64,000 nucleotides of DNA from Hofstenia miamia (lineage: Eukaryota; Xenacoelomorpha; Acoela; Hofsteniidae): NCBI GenBank assembly GCA_900660155.1, contig CABFPE010000003.1:3508325-3572324 (forward strand), given 5' to 3'. Below are positions 51,901-62,899 of this stretch, in pieces. Both the position numbers and the translations under genes were made by a program. Below the pieces are notes generated by a model that was not told where the DNA came from, did not search any database, and worked only from the letters and a program-made list of their open reading frames with translations. The first letter of the stretch is position 1. Every line of letters begins with the position of its first letter.

Positions 51901-52950
51901 TCATTGTCACGATTATATATGATCGGAGGTTACTAGATTACACGTGTCCGAGGAGTGAGAGACAATCAAAATTTCCAAATGTGGAACAGTGAGATGAACA
52001 AGCATTCATGGGTAGTTAGTATTTTTTTGAAACTCTTTTAAGGGTTTTTATGGAATTCCAAAGATAGCATGCTGGACAGTTATTCCCCATACATGTGACA
52101 CAAAGTTTTATATTCCTGACCCAAATTAGGTTGTGCTATTTTACAAGAATGGTAGCCGGGCCAGGTTTGAATTTTTTAATACAGCTGAAATTTGCTTTTT
52201 ATGGTCCCAGTCACACTGAAATATTGATTCCCATAAATCCCATGAAACCTTGACCACGCAATACTCTGCTTTCCTCAAATTTCCTTGGCAAATTTCTGGC
52301 TGGGCCGAAATTTTACTATTAAAAACTGGGTCGTCCCGGAAGTCCTGAGAAAACGTGTATGCATGTAGAGATCTGTGAGCTGATTTTTATCGTTGCATTT
52401 AGTTTGAAACGCGGTTGCTCCGCGATTTGCACCAACTTATGGATTTTTTCACAATGCATATTCATTTCATACTGTTAACAAAAATATTGCAACTGAACAA
52501 ACCACATCTAAAAAAATTAGTACTGATCATTAGGAACCGGAAAAAAAGTTCTTTGCCTAAAGCTAAAAATATCTGGTAAGTCTTCAAAGGAATAACTGGT
52601 TTTTAGGGTCAACCTGCTGTAATAGTTGGTGACTTGTATACAAAATATATCCGGAAGATGTATATCATTGTCCAATTTCTTAAAAAAAACAGTTTATACT
52701 AGCAATATAGTTTTCAAAATCTCTTTACAAATGCTAATTAAATGTCGTTTTGACGACAGATGGAGTGTTTCTAATCTGTTCTTTTTTGTTTGAAGTTGTA
52801 AATATGTTGTATCAGGATGTTTATTTGACTTCATAACGTATCATAGAGCCATTTTACAACCAAAAATGTAATTTTCTTACAGCAACCAATTTAACTATTT
52901 TAGACATATTTAAAAACTATATAGTGACTATTTTCCGGGTTTTTGTTAAT
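49000..52950. other. Intron interior, no gene seen
   Basis: AT-rich sequence with short, unrecognised frames. No terminal repeats or exon-like segments were identified. Confidence 0.5.
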
Positions 52951-52961
52951 TAATAGGTTAA

Positions 52962-53191
52962 CCCTATTTTATCTTAGCTTTTTTGTAGCAGTTATTCCTG
53001 AGAGGGCTGATTTGACCCCTCTAAGATCTATGAAACACTACATTCGATCAACACTAAACAAAAGTTCTAGAACAATTTAAAGAAAAAGTCATGAAAGGAT
53101 AGTTTATTTAAAAAAATCGGTTTCTGAGTTATATCTAAAAATATGGAAGGGTGTCAAATCGCCTCCCTCCTCCTATTCAGGTAAGATAGGG
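52962..53191. mobile_element. TTAA-flanked piggyBac-type miniature element
   Basis: A 230-bp element is flanked exactly by TTAA (52958-52961, 53192-53195). Its ends are CCCTATTTTATCTTAGC and GTAAGATAGGG, imperfect inverted repeats. TTAA target plus CCC termini is the hallmark of piggyBac elements. The interior is noncoding. Confidence 0.75.
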
Positions 53192-53339
53192 TTAAATAAT
53201 ATTCAATGAGAATTATAAATTCACATTTATTTGAATGTTCAAAGGCTGCAACTGAATGAATGTGTGAGAAATCTTGTTTTATGATTAGCCGCATACAATT
53301 ATTTCACCAAACTTTCTGTTGATATTCAAATGAACGATA

Positions 53340-53455
53340 TGCGTTCAGACGAGTTTCTTTTTGAAGTATGCTTTTTATGAAAGTGCGTGCAGACGAACAT
53401 CTTTTTGACGTGTACATCAAATGATATGCATCAAAAGATGTTTCTCTGAACGCAC
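53340..53455. mobile_element. Small palindromic element with GCGTTCAGA ends
   Basis: TGCGTTCAGACGAGTTTC at the left is mirrored by GAAACATC...TCTGAACGCA at the right. A third related unit, GTGCGTGCAGACGAACATC, starts at 53383. It is about 116 bp and noncoding. The superfamily was not identified. Confidence 0.5.
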
Positions 53456-53623
53456 CTTTGTTTGCCTCTTTCTTTTTAAGGATAAGTTTTCTATGAGTAA
53501 TTTACTTGAACTATGCGATGCATTCTAATTTAATTCATATGCAATTACATTATTACATACTGTTTTAAAACGCGATAGTTAGCATTTAGAGTGAAAAATG
53601 AAGATTGAAGCTATGTTGTTCTT

Positions 53624-53626
<3 letters not shown>

Positions 53627-53662
<36 letters not shown>
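53627..53662. repeat. TA microsatellite
   Basis: An uninterrupted (TA)n tract of about 18 units in the MFSD2-like gene's intron. Confidence 0.95.
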
Positions 53663-53665
<3 letters not shown>

Positions 53666-54408
53666 ATGACCCAAATTGTCCTGAAAATACTCTAATTAAA
53701 TAAAAAATAGTTCAATCTGCTAACTTTTTAGGTAACTGATTTATCAAAAAACATTCATTATAAATAGTTATTTTTGGCATTAATTTCTGTTTAAACTGTG
53801 TATATGAAAAAATTAATTACGATATTATAAGTTGTGATGAATATCTACAAACTCGATCAATTTGCATCTTGCTAGAGTTTTTCTTCTATTTTTAAACCAA
53901 GCCTTTTAGTGCTTATATATTAATTTTTGTGAGAATAATTGCTTAAAATAACGCTGAAACTTTTAAGTCATTTTAAATTATTGAGTTTTTTAGTAAAATA
54001 CTCATTGTTAAGTCTTCAAACATGCTATTATTGTTACTAAATTTACAACTAGCTTACAGGTGTTGAATTATTTGCACCCTGGAATATAAGATAAAATTAT
54101 TTTTATCCAACGATCACTTTACTGGATTGGTTTGCTCAGAAATGAAAGCCATATTTTATTAAAGATATAGTTTTTATTTAATCCCAAGGTAGCTTTTTTG
54201 TAGAATCTGCCTTGTTTTTAGCGTCATCAACATCGATTTTCATTTTTACCCGAAAGCATTCAATTTCTTTCGTTTACTATATGTGATCCTTTGAAATGCC
54301 AGTTTTCTGTTTATCAACAATAATTGACATCAATATTTAATGTAGTTAATATTATTTGTATATAGCTGCCTTTTTAATGATCTTTTTACAATCCATTATT
54401 GTATTCTA

Positions 54409-54470
54409 AAATTTTATACTCCTATAACCAGATATAATCAAATTTTATACTCCTATAACCAGATATAATC
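54409..54470 (+). repeat. Perfect 31-bp tandem duplication
   Basis: The unit beginning AAATTTTATACTCCTATAAC occurs twice back to back (54409-54439, 54440-54470) without a difference. Two units only; likely replication slippage. Confidence 0.9.
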
Positions 54471-55916
54471 TACTAATTTTGCCGCCACTATCTTTTACAT
54501 CTCTTGTTAATTCTTGCATGTAAAGGTTTTCTAACAGTGGCGGGAAACCACTTAAAAATTAGGAAGGGGGTAGATGTTTGATATTTTTTATATGAGCGCA
54601 TGTAAAGAATTAAATATTAAATTTTTTATAATTCCTTGAAATAATTAGCCGTTCATAGCCTCATAGGTCCCGAATTAAAAAAAGCTATGCTAAATCAGGC
54701 TGTACCACAAAATAATGAGCGTCTCCTCTTTCATTTACGTTTTAAAACCACGCTTGATCACTGTTCCACTAAGGCGTGCGTTACGCGAATGCACCATCCC
54801 CGGTGCTTTCCGCACCGTTACCTCTGACTTTGTGCATGTGAAAATTCAATGGACTTGGTAGCTCTATCTACAAATAAAAAACCTTTCAACGTCGGCGTTG
54901 CTTCCATGTGCTGCAAAATAGGAATTTAATTTTTTTTGAAAAATCGAAAGTTTCAAGTCGATTATGTGTCCATGGCGCATGATTTCCAAATTTCTTTTTC
55001 TTTGAAAATGTGAAAATGGTTTTCCTTTTAAAAGAACACCAAGAATTTTCTTATCTACGACGACTTCCTAAGAAAATTTTAAGCGCACACAAATGGAACC
55101 GGCAATTTTCCGGCCTGCAGCCGCTTGGAAATTTTAAGATAGGCCTATAAAATTGCCCTCCGTTCACAGGCCAAAATACCAAAAATATTGTTTTATTTGA
55201 TAAGTAGGAAATATTTTGGTTTTTTTGGAAAAAATCCTATGAAAATCAAAGGTTCATAAATTTTTTCAGTAGGCTACTGCATTGAAATTAGAATAATACT
55301 TAAATTTATCTCTTTGGAATCTCTCATTAATATTGACTTTAAATTGAGGTATTCTGTTCTTGATTATGTAATTTTGTTTCAGTGGTTTATTGAACTAACT
55401 AGTGTTAATATTAACAAAAGTTGATGACAATGAAAAAAATTAATCAGATGAATTTACACTTAAAAATTTAAAAAACTGCAAAAAAATAAAGAAGCTTGAA
55501 TGCTTGTATTTTTCTAATATTTGATGGGAAACTGAACATATTTAAACGATTTTCGGTTCCAAACACATTCAAATGCAAATGTCAGGTGAGAACGTCCTAC
55601 TAGAGGAGTAATTATGTTTGGCTTTAGCGGAAAAAATCTATTTATTTGTTTACATATTTCTTTATTATTCAATGTTAAGTGAGGTCAAATCCCGCAGCAA
55701 TGTAAATCCTAATGATTGATAATACTATTCCTTGTTTTATATATTTTAACAATCACACAAAATATACTAACTAAACAAACTGATTAAATTTATGCAAAGA
55801 ATTGATGTACAGAAAATATCAAAATTCTGTTATGCTAGAAATATTATTATAATAGTTGGACAATTGCGTTATGCAATATCAGATTTTTCTATCACCATGT
55901 CAATTTTCTTGATTAA

Positions 55917-55919
<3 letters not shown>

Positions 55920-55968
<49 letters not shown>
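55920..55968. repeat. TA microsatellite
   Basis: An uninterrupted (TA)n tract of about 24 units, the longest in the window. It makes an Ile-Tyr repeat in a chance open frame. Confidence 0.95.
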
Positions 55969-55970
<2 letters not shown>

Positions 55971-55979
55971 GTATACAAT

Positions 55980-56062
55980 GCAAATAAAATCTACCGACCT
56001 TCCGGTATTATTGCCGGCCAACTACGGCCTGGCCTTAAAACTTCTTGCCGGTTCCAACTCTG
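55980..56062. mobile_element. Fragment of the GGAACCGGC-end element
   Basis: The right terminus GCCGGTTCCAACTCTG at 56047-56062 is identical to that of the element ending at 25478. It is preceded by GGCCGG-type palindromic sequence. A left end was not found; the TA tract at 55921-55968 lies just upstream. Confidence 0.55.
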
Positions 56063-57319
56063 AGCGTACATCACTCAACTTTCAATTATGTTTTAGAATT
56101 CTGATTTGTTGCGAGCCTTGTAGTGGCCATGAACTCTGACTTTTGTCAGTGGGCTCTTTTGTGGGCCTAAGAAAAAATATTTGAGGTTAGATGATATCCC
56201 TATGAACATGACTAAATGAGAGAAATCGTTATTTTTATCTCATCAAGAAAGAGTTAAGTTTTCAAGTACAACTGGTACTCCAATGCAATTTTGTACAAAT
56301 GTTAATTATTTATGGATGCAAACTCACAAACAGTTTGTTAATTTCCTAATAGGCTTGCAGAAAAGTGTTTGAAAATGAAAATGTGGGACAACAAGCTGTT
56401 TAAGGATAACCACTGAATGACATTTTTGAATAAATTTTTACTTGTAAAATCTTTCATTCATTAATGTTTCTTTTTAATCATTCTCAATTTCACTCATTAA
56501 CATGTTTTTACATATATTTCATGTTCAAGCTATTAGCAACAATTCAAAAATTCAATTTAATATGTAAATTATGCCATCAAAAATCTAAACAAAAACAGGT
56601 TTTCTTCTGTACGAAAGTAAAGTTTTTTGAAAAATGATTTCTTGCAATGATTCTGTTTGCATCATTGCTTTCATAATTTTTACAATTTTCTTATGCTAAA
56701 TTTGCACGTACATTATAAGTATTGACAATGCCAAAATTAATGTTCTCGATCTCATTTGTAAAATTCTGCAATAGTTGCCCCTTTCAATCCCTAAATTCAC
56801 CCCCTCCAATGAGAACCCCTGTTCTAGACATTTTTAAATATTTCAAAATGCGTAAGATATTGGAATTTCTGCCATTTTCACTGTAGAATTATTTGTGTTG
56901 GATTTAATGCGAAACCATGGTGCTTCTGTCTGATATTTACTTGTAAATCTATGCAATGTACGTAATAAGCTTGTCATATATTAGTGACGAAGTTCCTACA
57001 TAATATTGTATGTTTCGTTGATCCCATAAAATCCTTTGATAAAACAAATACAGTTAAATGCAATAATGGCTCTATTTATATTATATTATAATTATTTTTC
57101 GTTTGTTAACTTCATAAGTGTTTCAATATTCTGAAAGCTAGTCTTATACACTGATGCATTTTGAAATCTAGGATGTTATTGCACCTAGTATTGAATCAAT
57201 GTCATTTCTTCACATGTTATGTAATTGTATTTTTCAACTCGTAACCTTGATCTGAAAATGCCTTTTTAAAAGGACAACCCACATTTTCAAATATTTTCTC
57301 AGTGTATTAGAAAATTTAG

Positions 57320-57495
57320 AAATCGTAGGATGCTGACATTTATTTGCGAACGCGCTCTTATGTAATGCTGAAAATTTATACTAAAATGCATCAATGTCTT
57401 TAAGCACTTGAAAAGATTAATGATTTTTCAACGCGTCATATTTCTCCATTCCTATTACACAGGTAATTTGAAAGTCTAAAGCCTATAGGGAACAA
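57320..57495 (+). repeat. Dispersed repeat family, copy
   Basis: Shares TGACATTTATTTGCGAACGCG, CTTGAAAAGATT, CTCCATTCCTATTACACAGG, and TCTAAAGCCTAT with the 11340-11490 copy, in order. It ends shortly before the mariner insertion at 57528. Confidence 0.45.
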
Positions 57496-57527
57496 CACCT
57501 AATCTCAACTGTTTTCTTTCATTTATA

Positions 57528-58853
57528 TTGGCTCAGACCAAAATACTTTGCGTTTTTTAACACGTAACAACAACAATTGTATTTTATAACAAATATGTTG
57601 TGTTTTAAACACAACATTTTGTTTAAAACACGCGTGAGTTTCGTTCAACTTGCTTATCAACAAAATTATTTCCGCCACACACAATTTTGATTCTAAACAA
57701 AGATGAACTACGATTCTCAAAGTCTTCGTTTTTACGTATGTGTGCGACATCAACTTGGTGAAAAATCTACGGTTATACATGATGATATAGTGAAAATTTT
57801 TGGAAATGTTATTTCAGTTAGAACTGTGCAACATTATGTGAAAGAATTCAAAGACGGAAGAAACACCACAACAGATCTAAGAATATTTAGTGGCAGGCCA
57901 AAAAATGATAACCACGAGGAACTGAATCATCGTGTACGTGATGAAATTTCTAAAAATCAAAATTTAACCATCGATGAATTGGCAGAAATGCTTGATTCTA
58001 GTCATGGAGTGATTCAGAGAATTATCCATGATGAGTTACAACTGAAGTCCGTCTGCCAAAAATGGATACCTCATTATCTTACCACCATTATGAAACAAAA
58101 TCGGGTGACAGCAGCAAACGAGTGGCTTCCCATTCTTAGGAATCGTGATCAATTGTCGAGACTAATAATGGTAGACGAGAAATGGTTCTACTACAGGAGT
58201 ATCGCTAACAAGCGTAGTCTTAGGTGCTGGGTAAGTAGTGCAGGTGATGAGATGACAATGCCAACTCAAGTGGTGAAAAGAAATCAATTCGAGAAGAAAT
58301 CTCACGCCATTATAGCTGTTTCTATGGAGGGTAAATGTTATGCTGCGGTAGTTGCAAACAATCAAAATATCGACAGTGTAAGATATGTTGACTTCTTGAA
58401 AAACTTAAATGAAAAATTTGGTCGATACAACAGAAGCTTGACTTTTGATAATTGGATTTTCGTTCAAGACAACGCTCGACCTCACACGTCGCAGTACACA
58501 ATGAACTTTTTACAAGAAAAAAATATCAATTTACTGAAGCAACCGGCATATTCACCGGATTTTAATATTCTGGATAGATTTGTAAACAAATATCTTTCTG
58601 ATAAGCATAGAAATCGACCCCCATTCGAAAACTGTAATGATTTGCAGGGTTTCTTGAATGAAACATTACGTCATATTCCCATGGCCACTTGGCGACATGA
58701 AAAAGATAAACTTATAGATGATTTAGTTAAAATTGTTGAAAATGATGGACATTATTTGTGATTATTTGTTGTTGCTACGTGTTATTTTTTATAAACTACA
58801 ATTGTTCTTGTTACGTGTTATTTTTTTATAAAATACAATTGTTGTCTGACCGA
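57528..58853 (+). mobile_element. Full-length mariner element
   Basis: This 1.33-kb element has TA on both sides (57526-57527 and 58854-58855). Both ends contain a TCAGAC core (TTGGCTCAGAC left; CGGTCAGAC in the reverse complement of the right). Subterminal inverted copies of ACAATTGTATTTTATAA and AACACGTAAC follow. The right end carries two direct copies of a unit of about 35 bp (58773-58806 and 58810-58844) that appears once, inverted, on the left. A palindrome GTTGTGTTTTAAACACAAC sits at about 57599. The element lies inside the MFSD2-like gene's intron, in the gene's orientation. Size, TA target and coded protein all fit the mariner family. Confidence 0.88.
57703..58761 (+). CDS. mariner transposase (DD34D), intact
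   Basis: This 352-residue cut-and-paste transposase is of the usual mariner length (about 345) and has no stop or frameshift. An N-terminal helix-turn-helix region (about 1-110) includes SGRPK at 63-67. The family motif WIPHYL (121-126) corresponds to WVPHEL. The catalytic core shows MVDEKW with D158, FVQDNARPHTS with D256, and YSPDFNILDRF with D291. The second and third aspartates have 34 residues between them, the DD34D arrangement. The third motif differs from the classical YSPDLAPSDYHLF, which suggests a distinct mariner subgroup. The start ATG lies 175 bp inside the left end and the stop about 90 bp before the right end. Completeness suggests a recent insertion; activity is not shown. 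Confidence 0.93.
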   Translation: MNYDSQSLRFYVCVRHQLGEKSTVIHDDIVKIFGNVISVRTVQHYVKEFKDGRNTTTDLRIFSGRPKNDNHEELNHRVRDEISKNQNLTIDELAEMLDSSHGVIQRIIHDELQLKSVCQKWIPHYLTTIMKQNRVTAANEWLPILRNRDQLSRLIMVDEKWFYYRSIANKRSLRCWVSSAGDEMTMPTQVVKRNQFEKKSHAIIAVSMEGKCYAAVVANNQNIDSVRYVDFLKNLNEKFGRYNRSLTFDNWIFVQDNARPHTSQYTMNFLQEKNINLLKQPAYSPDFNILDRFVNKYLSDKHRNRPPFENCNDLQGFLNETLRHIPMATWRHEKDKLIDDLVKIVENDGHYL

Positions 58854-59659
58854 TAAACCCTTAAATCTCATTCAGGCGCCGCATGGTACACAAAATCATT
58901 TGCTGCTTACAAATTTGGGGCATTTAAAATTGCTTCAAAAACCATTTAAGGTTTAAAAAAATTCCTAGGCATTTTAAAGTTAATGCATTTTTTGTGTAAT
59001 TTAATCCGGATTTTTTACTGAATCTTCGTTGACACGTAGATGTACTGCATCAATGAGATTGATTGTTAACAGTTTCGACTAAAACGAAATTTATCACAAA
59101 TTCCAAGAAAGTGTCTACAATCATAACGTTCACCAATAACCTATGAAGAGTTCGAACCAATTCCTCTTCTTAGTTTTTAAAAAATTGACATTTGTTCATT
59201 ATGACAGTTTGTTGTAAATGTAAAAACTTTATTGTCACTTGCAAATTACATTTAATGCAAAGAACTTTTTCAATTAACACAAACTGTTTGTTGTAGAATT
59301 TTCATAAGAAACAGTTTATTCGTATATTGGTTGTGAATTGCTTAGTACCTTTTTCTAATTTATTGCATTTTTTATTTTGTAAATATTGGATATTTAATGT
59401 AATTTTTTGTGCATTACGTAAATGGGTTTGCCTAACACGGCTAGGCTGGGTGCTCTACCGCATTTATTTTCATTAACTACTGCGGATTGTTTGCCTGTGT
59501 TTAAGTAAACTTTGAAGTTTCTTAGAATTTCTAGCTATAGTGATTATCTTTAATGTAAAAAAATTGTTTCATTAGAATTGTCTAGACACAGAATTGATTT
59601 TCTTTTACTTTAGTAATTATAGATAATTAAATCCTTAACGCTTCATTCTTTTTACTTAG

Positions 59660-59873
59660 GTACGTTCCACTGGGACCTAGCTCGCAAGTTTTTCTATTTT
59701 TGTACTATTTCACCGTTTACATCAGTCTACAGTTGTCTTTCACCTTCTACACAATTCCATTCAGTGGCCTCATTATGTATCAGTCGAAAGATCCAGAGGA
59801 GCGGGATAAAGCCACAGCATTTCGAATGAGTGGGGAAATTTTCTTTGCCATCTGCGGTGTTTCCATTCACATG
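59660..59873 (+). CDS. MFSD2-like MFS transporter, second coding exon
   Basis: The exon is preceded by a pyrimidine-rich acceptor (TTTTTACTTAG, ending 59659) and followed by a GTATGC donor at 59874. Its first G completes a TGG codon begun in the previous exon; 71 codons follow, ending in phase 0 (ATG). The joined protein reads CILW-YVPLGPSS across the junction, matching the continuous IWFVPDF region of vertebrate MFSD2A, so no exon is missing between. The exon holds two further transmembrane helices (about residues 116-146) with an IPFSGLIM segment. The cytoplasmic signature EERDKATAFRM (153-163) corresponds to ERDSATAYRM in MFSD2A, and a further hydrophobic stretch begins at the end. The remaining roughly half of a normal-length protein (about 500 residues) is not found before 64000. 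It presumably lies to the right. Confidence 0.85.
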
Positions 59874-59983
59874 GTATGCTCTGTTTTTCCAACAAGAAAG
59901 ACACCGTTTGGTCACTAATTGATTTTTTATTTATAAGGCTCTGTATCGAACTGTGCAAACAAAATATTATTTTTTACTTTCAG

Positions 59984-60025
59984 AAACGACGCGGTGACAC
60001 CTGCTTACTATTTACAAATGAATGA
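59984..60025 (+). other. Possible alternative terminal exon of the MFSD2-like gene
   Basis: A strong acceptor-like run (TTTTTTACTTTCAG, ending 59983) lies 110 bases after the second exon. Spliced in phase 0 it would add 13 residues (KRRGDTCLLFTNE) and then a TGA stop at 60023, giving a truncated protein of about 191 residues. This does not resemble the next segment of MFSD2 proteins. It could be a cryptic acceptor, a poison exon or chance. Only transcript data could decide. Confidence 0.2.
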
Positions 60026-60410
60026 GATTCCGCTGCCCAATATTTCCAAGAATTTTATCCACGTTATTTAAATATTGATCGCGCAACATGAAACATTTTT
60101 GACGTCATTTTGCTCGGGTAGTAGGATTATATGTCAAAAGAAATTCATCACGTTCGCAAATCAAAACACCGACCTTGGTGAAGAGCTATACCATTTTCAG
60201 CATTTTTCATTTATCCTAATTTAATTTTGTCTGAGATAAGTCTATCTTTTTGTAACTTTTAATGACTTAATTCTTTATAAATATTCTCTTTAATGTACGC
60301 ATTTTTCGTACATGTTGTTGCAAAAAATAAGGCTCTGCTTAGTGGCGCAGCCAGAAATGGCGAAAAGGGGGGGCTTACTTGAAGACAGCATGCACGTTAC
60401 CTGCGTGTAC

Positions 60411-60444
<34 letters not shown>
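60411..60444. repeat. TA microsatellite
   Basis: A (TA)n tract of about 17 units downstream of the second transporter exon. A hAT-like terminus (GTGGCGCAGCCAGAAATGG, near 60341) lies about 70 bp to its left. Confidence 0.95.
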
Positions 60445-60449
<5 letters not shown>

Positions 60450-60945
60450 TCAGAGAGAAAAGGTTTCCAATCTATAATACAATAAATACCTTGATGGATC
60501 ATTAATCAAAATTTGGTTTCCTTATTTTGCTATAAAAAATAAAACTGTTCTGCAGGTTATTTTTTTACAAGATTAACACTACTGTCAATCTACACGACGT
60601 GTGTGATTTACGTTGTAGTTCAAAAATAATTTTTTCTTTAAAAAATTTATCACAACGCAATGCGTTTTTTTGCACAAACTTTTCAGTTACTCATTGATTT
60701 TGCACTAAATTTAGATGATTTTGTTTGATGAACTGTTTCTTTAGTAAACCTTGTCACTCCCCTCCCCACACCTACATCCACTAATCATGTTAATGAGTTT
60801 ATTGCATCATGCGATTATGATAAGCGTTTACATGAAACAGACTTACACCTACGTTTCCCGCCATTTTAGTTCATAAAATTTTATTCTACGCTATTAATTA
60901 CATAAGCGTAAAGGGGAACACCTACGTAGATCATATATTTTTGAC

Positions 60946-60961
60946 TGTCTGTCTGTCTGTC
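60946..60961. repeat. GTCT microsatellite
   Basis: Four units of GTCT/CTGT. Confidence 0.9.
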
Positions 60962-61267
60962 TAGGAATTATAGCAAGCTTTCTGTAATTTCAAGCTTAAT
61001 TTTTCGTTCATTGTTGAATTATTTCAACAAAATATCATTTTAAATGCACACAAAAATCGAATTTATTCCTCAACAATTTGCCATTAAATTTAAAATAATA
61101 ATAGCAAACCGAGATCTGTTTTTCATGCACGGCTTTGTGCTTGTATTGATCTTTAGTGTAGGATCCACATTCTGTCTACTAAAAATCATCAATTATACTT
61201 CAAGACAGTGTTGAAAATGGACGGTGCCAGACATTTATCGAGAATTGAGTCAAGTCTACATCTATAC

Positions 61268-61662
61268 TAAACTTGTCAACGAGCCGTAATTTCTAAGCTC
61301 GGTTCGGCTCGTTTAAGCTTTGAGTAAGTTCGACTCGGCTCAGCTCGCCACATAAAATCTTTCAATAACTGTAGTTTTAGCGTGATATTTTTTTCAAAAT
61401 ATTGCGGTCTCAGTATTTTGACATAGTTCTTCCCATTATTTAATAAACATTTCTAATATAAGATTATAATTAAAAGAAAGGCATATTGAATGAAAAAATA
61501 TGAAAATCCTGCATAATCAAATTAATAAGTAGTACTATGCTTTGTTTAAAAAAAGCTAGTTTTGGACTCGTTGTATATCCAGTACTTTGCTCAAGCTCGG
61601 CTCTGCTCGGCTCGGTTCGGCTGGGCTTGGCTCGGTGGAAGCTCGGTTCGTTGACAAGTCTG
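61268..61662. mobile_element. CGAGC-rich hAT-like miniature element, copy 4
   Basis: This copy, about 395 bp, has an intact right end (CGTTGACAAGTCTG) and a worn left end (TAAACTTGTCAACGAGCC). The right CTCGG array is longer than in the other copies, and no target duplication is visible. The GC-rich array makes a chance open frame that has no domain. Confidence 0.78.
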
Positions 61663-62899
61663 TGGCGTAGTACCATTGTCACCAAAATTATCAAGTTATT
61701 AAAAATATTCTATATATGATAGAGGCATGGTAAGCCATTCGCTTAAAATAATTTAGCTTTCTTTTAGTAATTAGTATTTTTCTACTAACTTGAGAAAATT
61801 AATTAATTCCTGGTTAAACAAACCTTTGAAAATGCATTTAATTAATGTAGCAAATGGAAGACTTAATATTGCAAACATTATTCGAGGAATACATCCTTTG
61901 CATGCATATTTAGAGTAGTTATATTTTATTTATAGCTCTCTTGCTTACCATCTAGAAACTTTTAGAGATTTTAAAAATGAAATTTTTAATTTCGTGTTTA
62001 AGTATTCCTTTTACAACCATTGCATATAATAATTTATTCTAAATGAACTGTTATTAAGACATTTATCTAATGCATTTATGACCGTAGAATTTAAGATGCA
62101 TTAACATTTTCGCAAGTGGCAGAACAGATACTTAGGCCACATTATTATATTTGCTTTTGACGTGACAAATTACTGAAATTGCGCTTAATATTTCGTTAAA
62201 GTTCTTCAAAAGTGGAGCTTAAAAATATTTTATCACACAACAAAAAATAAATTGAATATTATGTTCAATAAGATACAAATCACGGTTTTCAAGTAATTTT
62301 CGCCGTCGAGGACTCAATGTTCTACTTAAATTTGAAAATACTCGTTTAATCTAAGTGGACACAATTGAAACTATTTGATAAACTGGACCTTGTATTGCTT
62401 GAAAGCTACATTTTGAGGTTCCCAGCTTCTTATGATGGTAGCAAGGTACATTGGTTGACATTTTTGAAGCAATATATCTGTATCGCTTCGTGACGCAGAT
62501 GTTTCGAATTTTAGCCAGCTAATGATAATGAGGGTACCTGGTTTTTGGTGTAGCTACAGACGGATTGGTCTGGTTGTTGTTAATTAAGATACCTCGAATT
62601 GAACTTCCAGCTGAGGGATCTCCATCGGATTCTCAATAATGTATAGCGATAATTGGCGATATACGTTTTACCGAAAACAAAGAATCCTATGTTTGGTCAT
62701 ATAAAACAAGAGCTGGTTGTCCAAAAGCTCTCACAACACGAAGAAATCTTTAGCTGCAACATGGGCATCCAATCCATTTATGACCCCAAAGAACTAAAAT
62801 TAGGGAAATTCCAATGGTCTCAAATTAATCTAATAGATTAATCATACGTTACTTGACTCGCAATTGATTGCAGAGATGAATTTTTGATCCGAAATCGAG

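Larger units (their letters stand above)
37694..59659 (+). other. 22-kb intron of the MFSD2-like gene
   Basis: This interval runs from the GTAAGA donor to the CTTAG acceptor. The phases on both sides agree (two bases plus one). It carries an apparently intact mariner in the sense orientation, two CGAGC-rich hAT-like elements, a TTAA-flanked miniature element, several inverted-repeat elements and TA microsatellites. I found no additional exon. Alignment to MFSD2 proteins requires none here, although an alternative exon or a nested RNA gene cannot be excluded. Confidence 0.75.
59874..61260. other. Start of next intron of the MFSD2-like gene
   Basis: The GTATGC donor opens this interval. Apart from the weak exon candidate at 59984 and microsatellites, no third transporter exon is visible. 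The domain-free frames near 59700-59960 on the minus strand are shadows of exon 2. Confidence 0.5.

Noticed and set aside
55792-56139. 115-codon frame with an Ile-Tyr repeat
   Set aside because: It is created by the TA microsatellite and a transposon end; no domain.
58162-58365. Minus-strand frame within the mariner
   Set aside because: Shadow of the transposase on the other strand.
61470-61719. Overlapping frames on both strands
   Set aside because: They follow the CTCGG array of the hAT-like copy 4 and encode low-complexity Arg/Ser/Glu or Leu/Gly/Ser runs.
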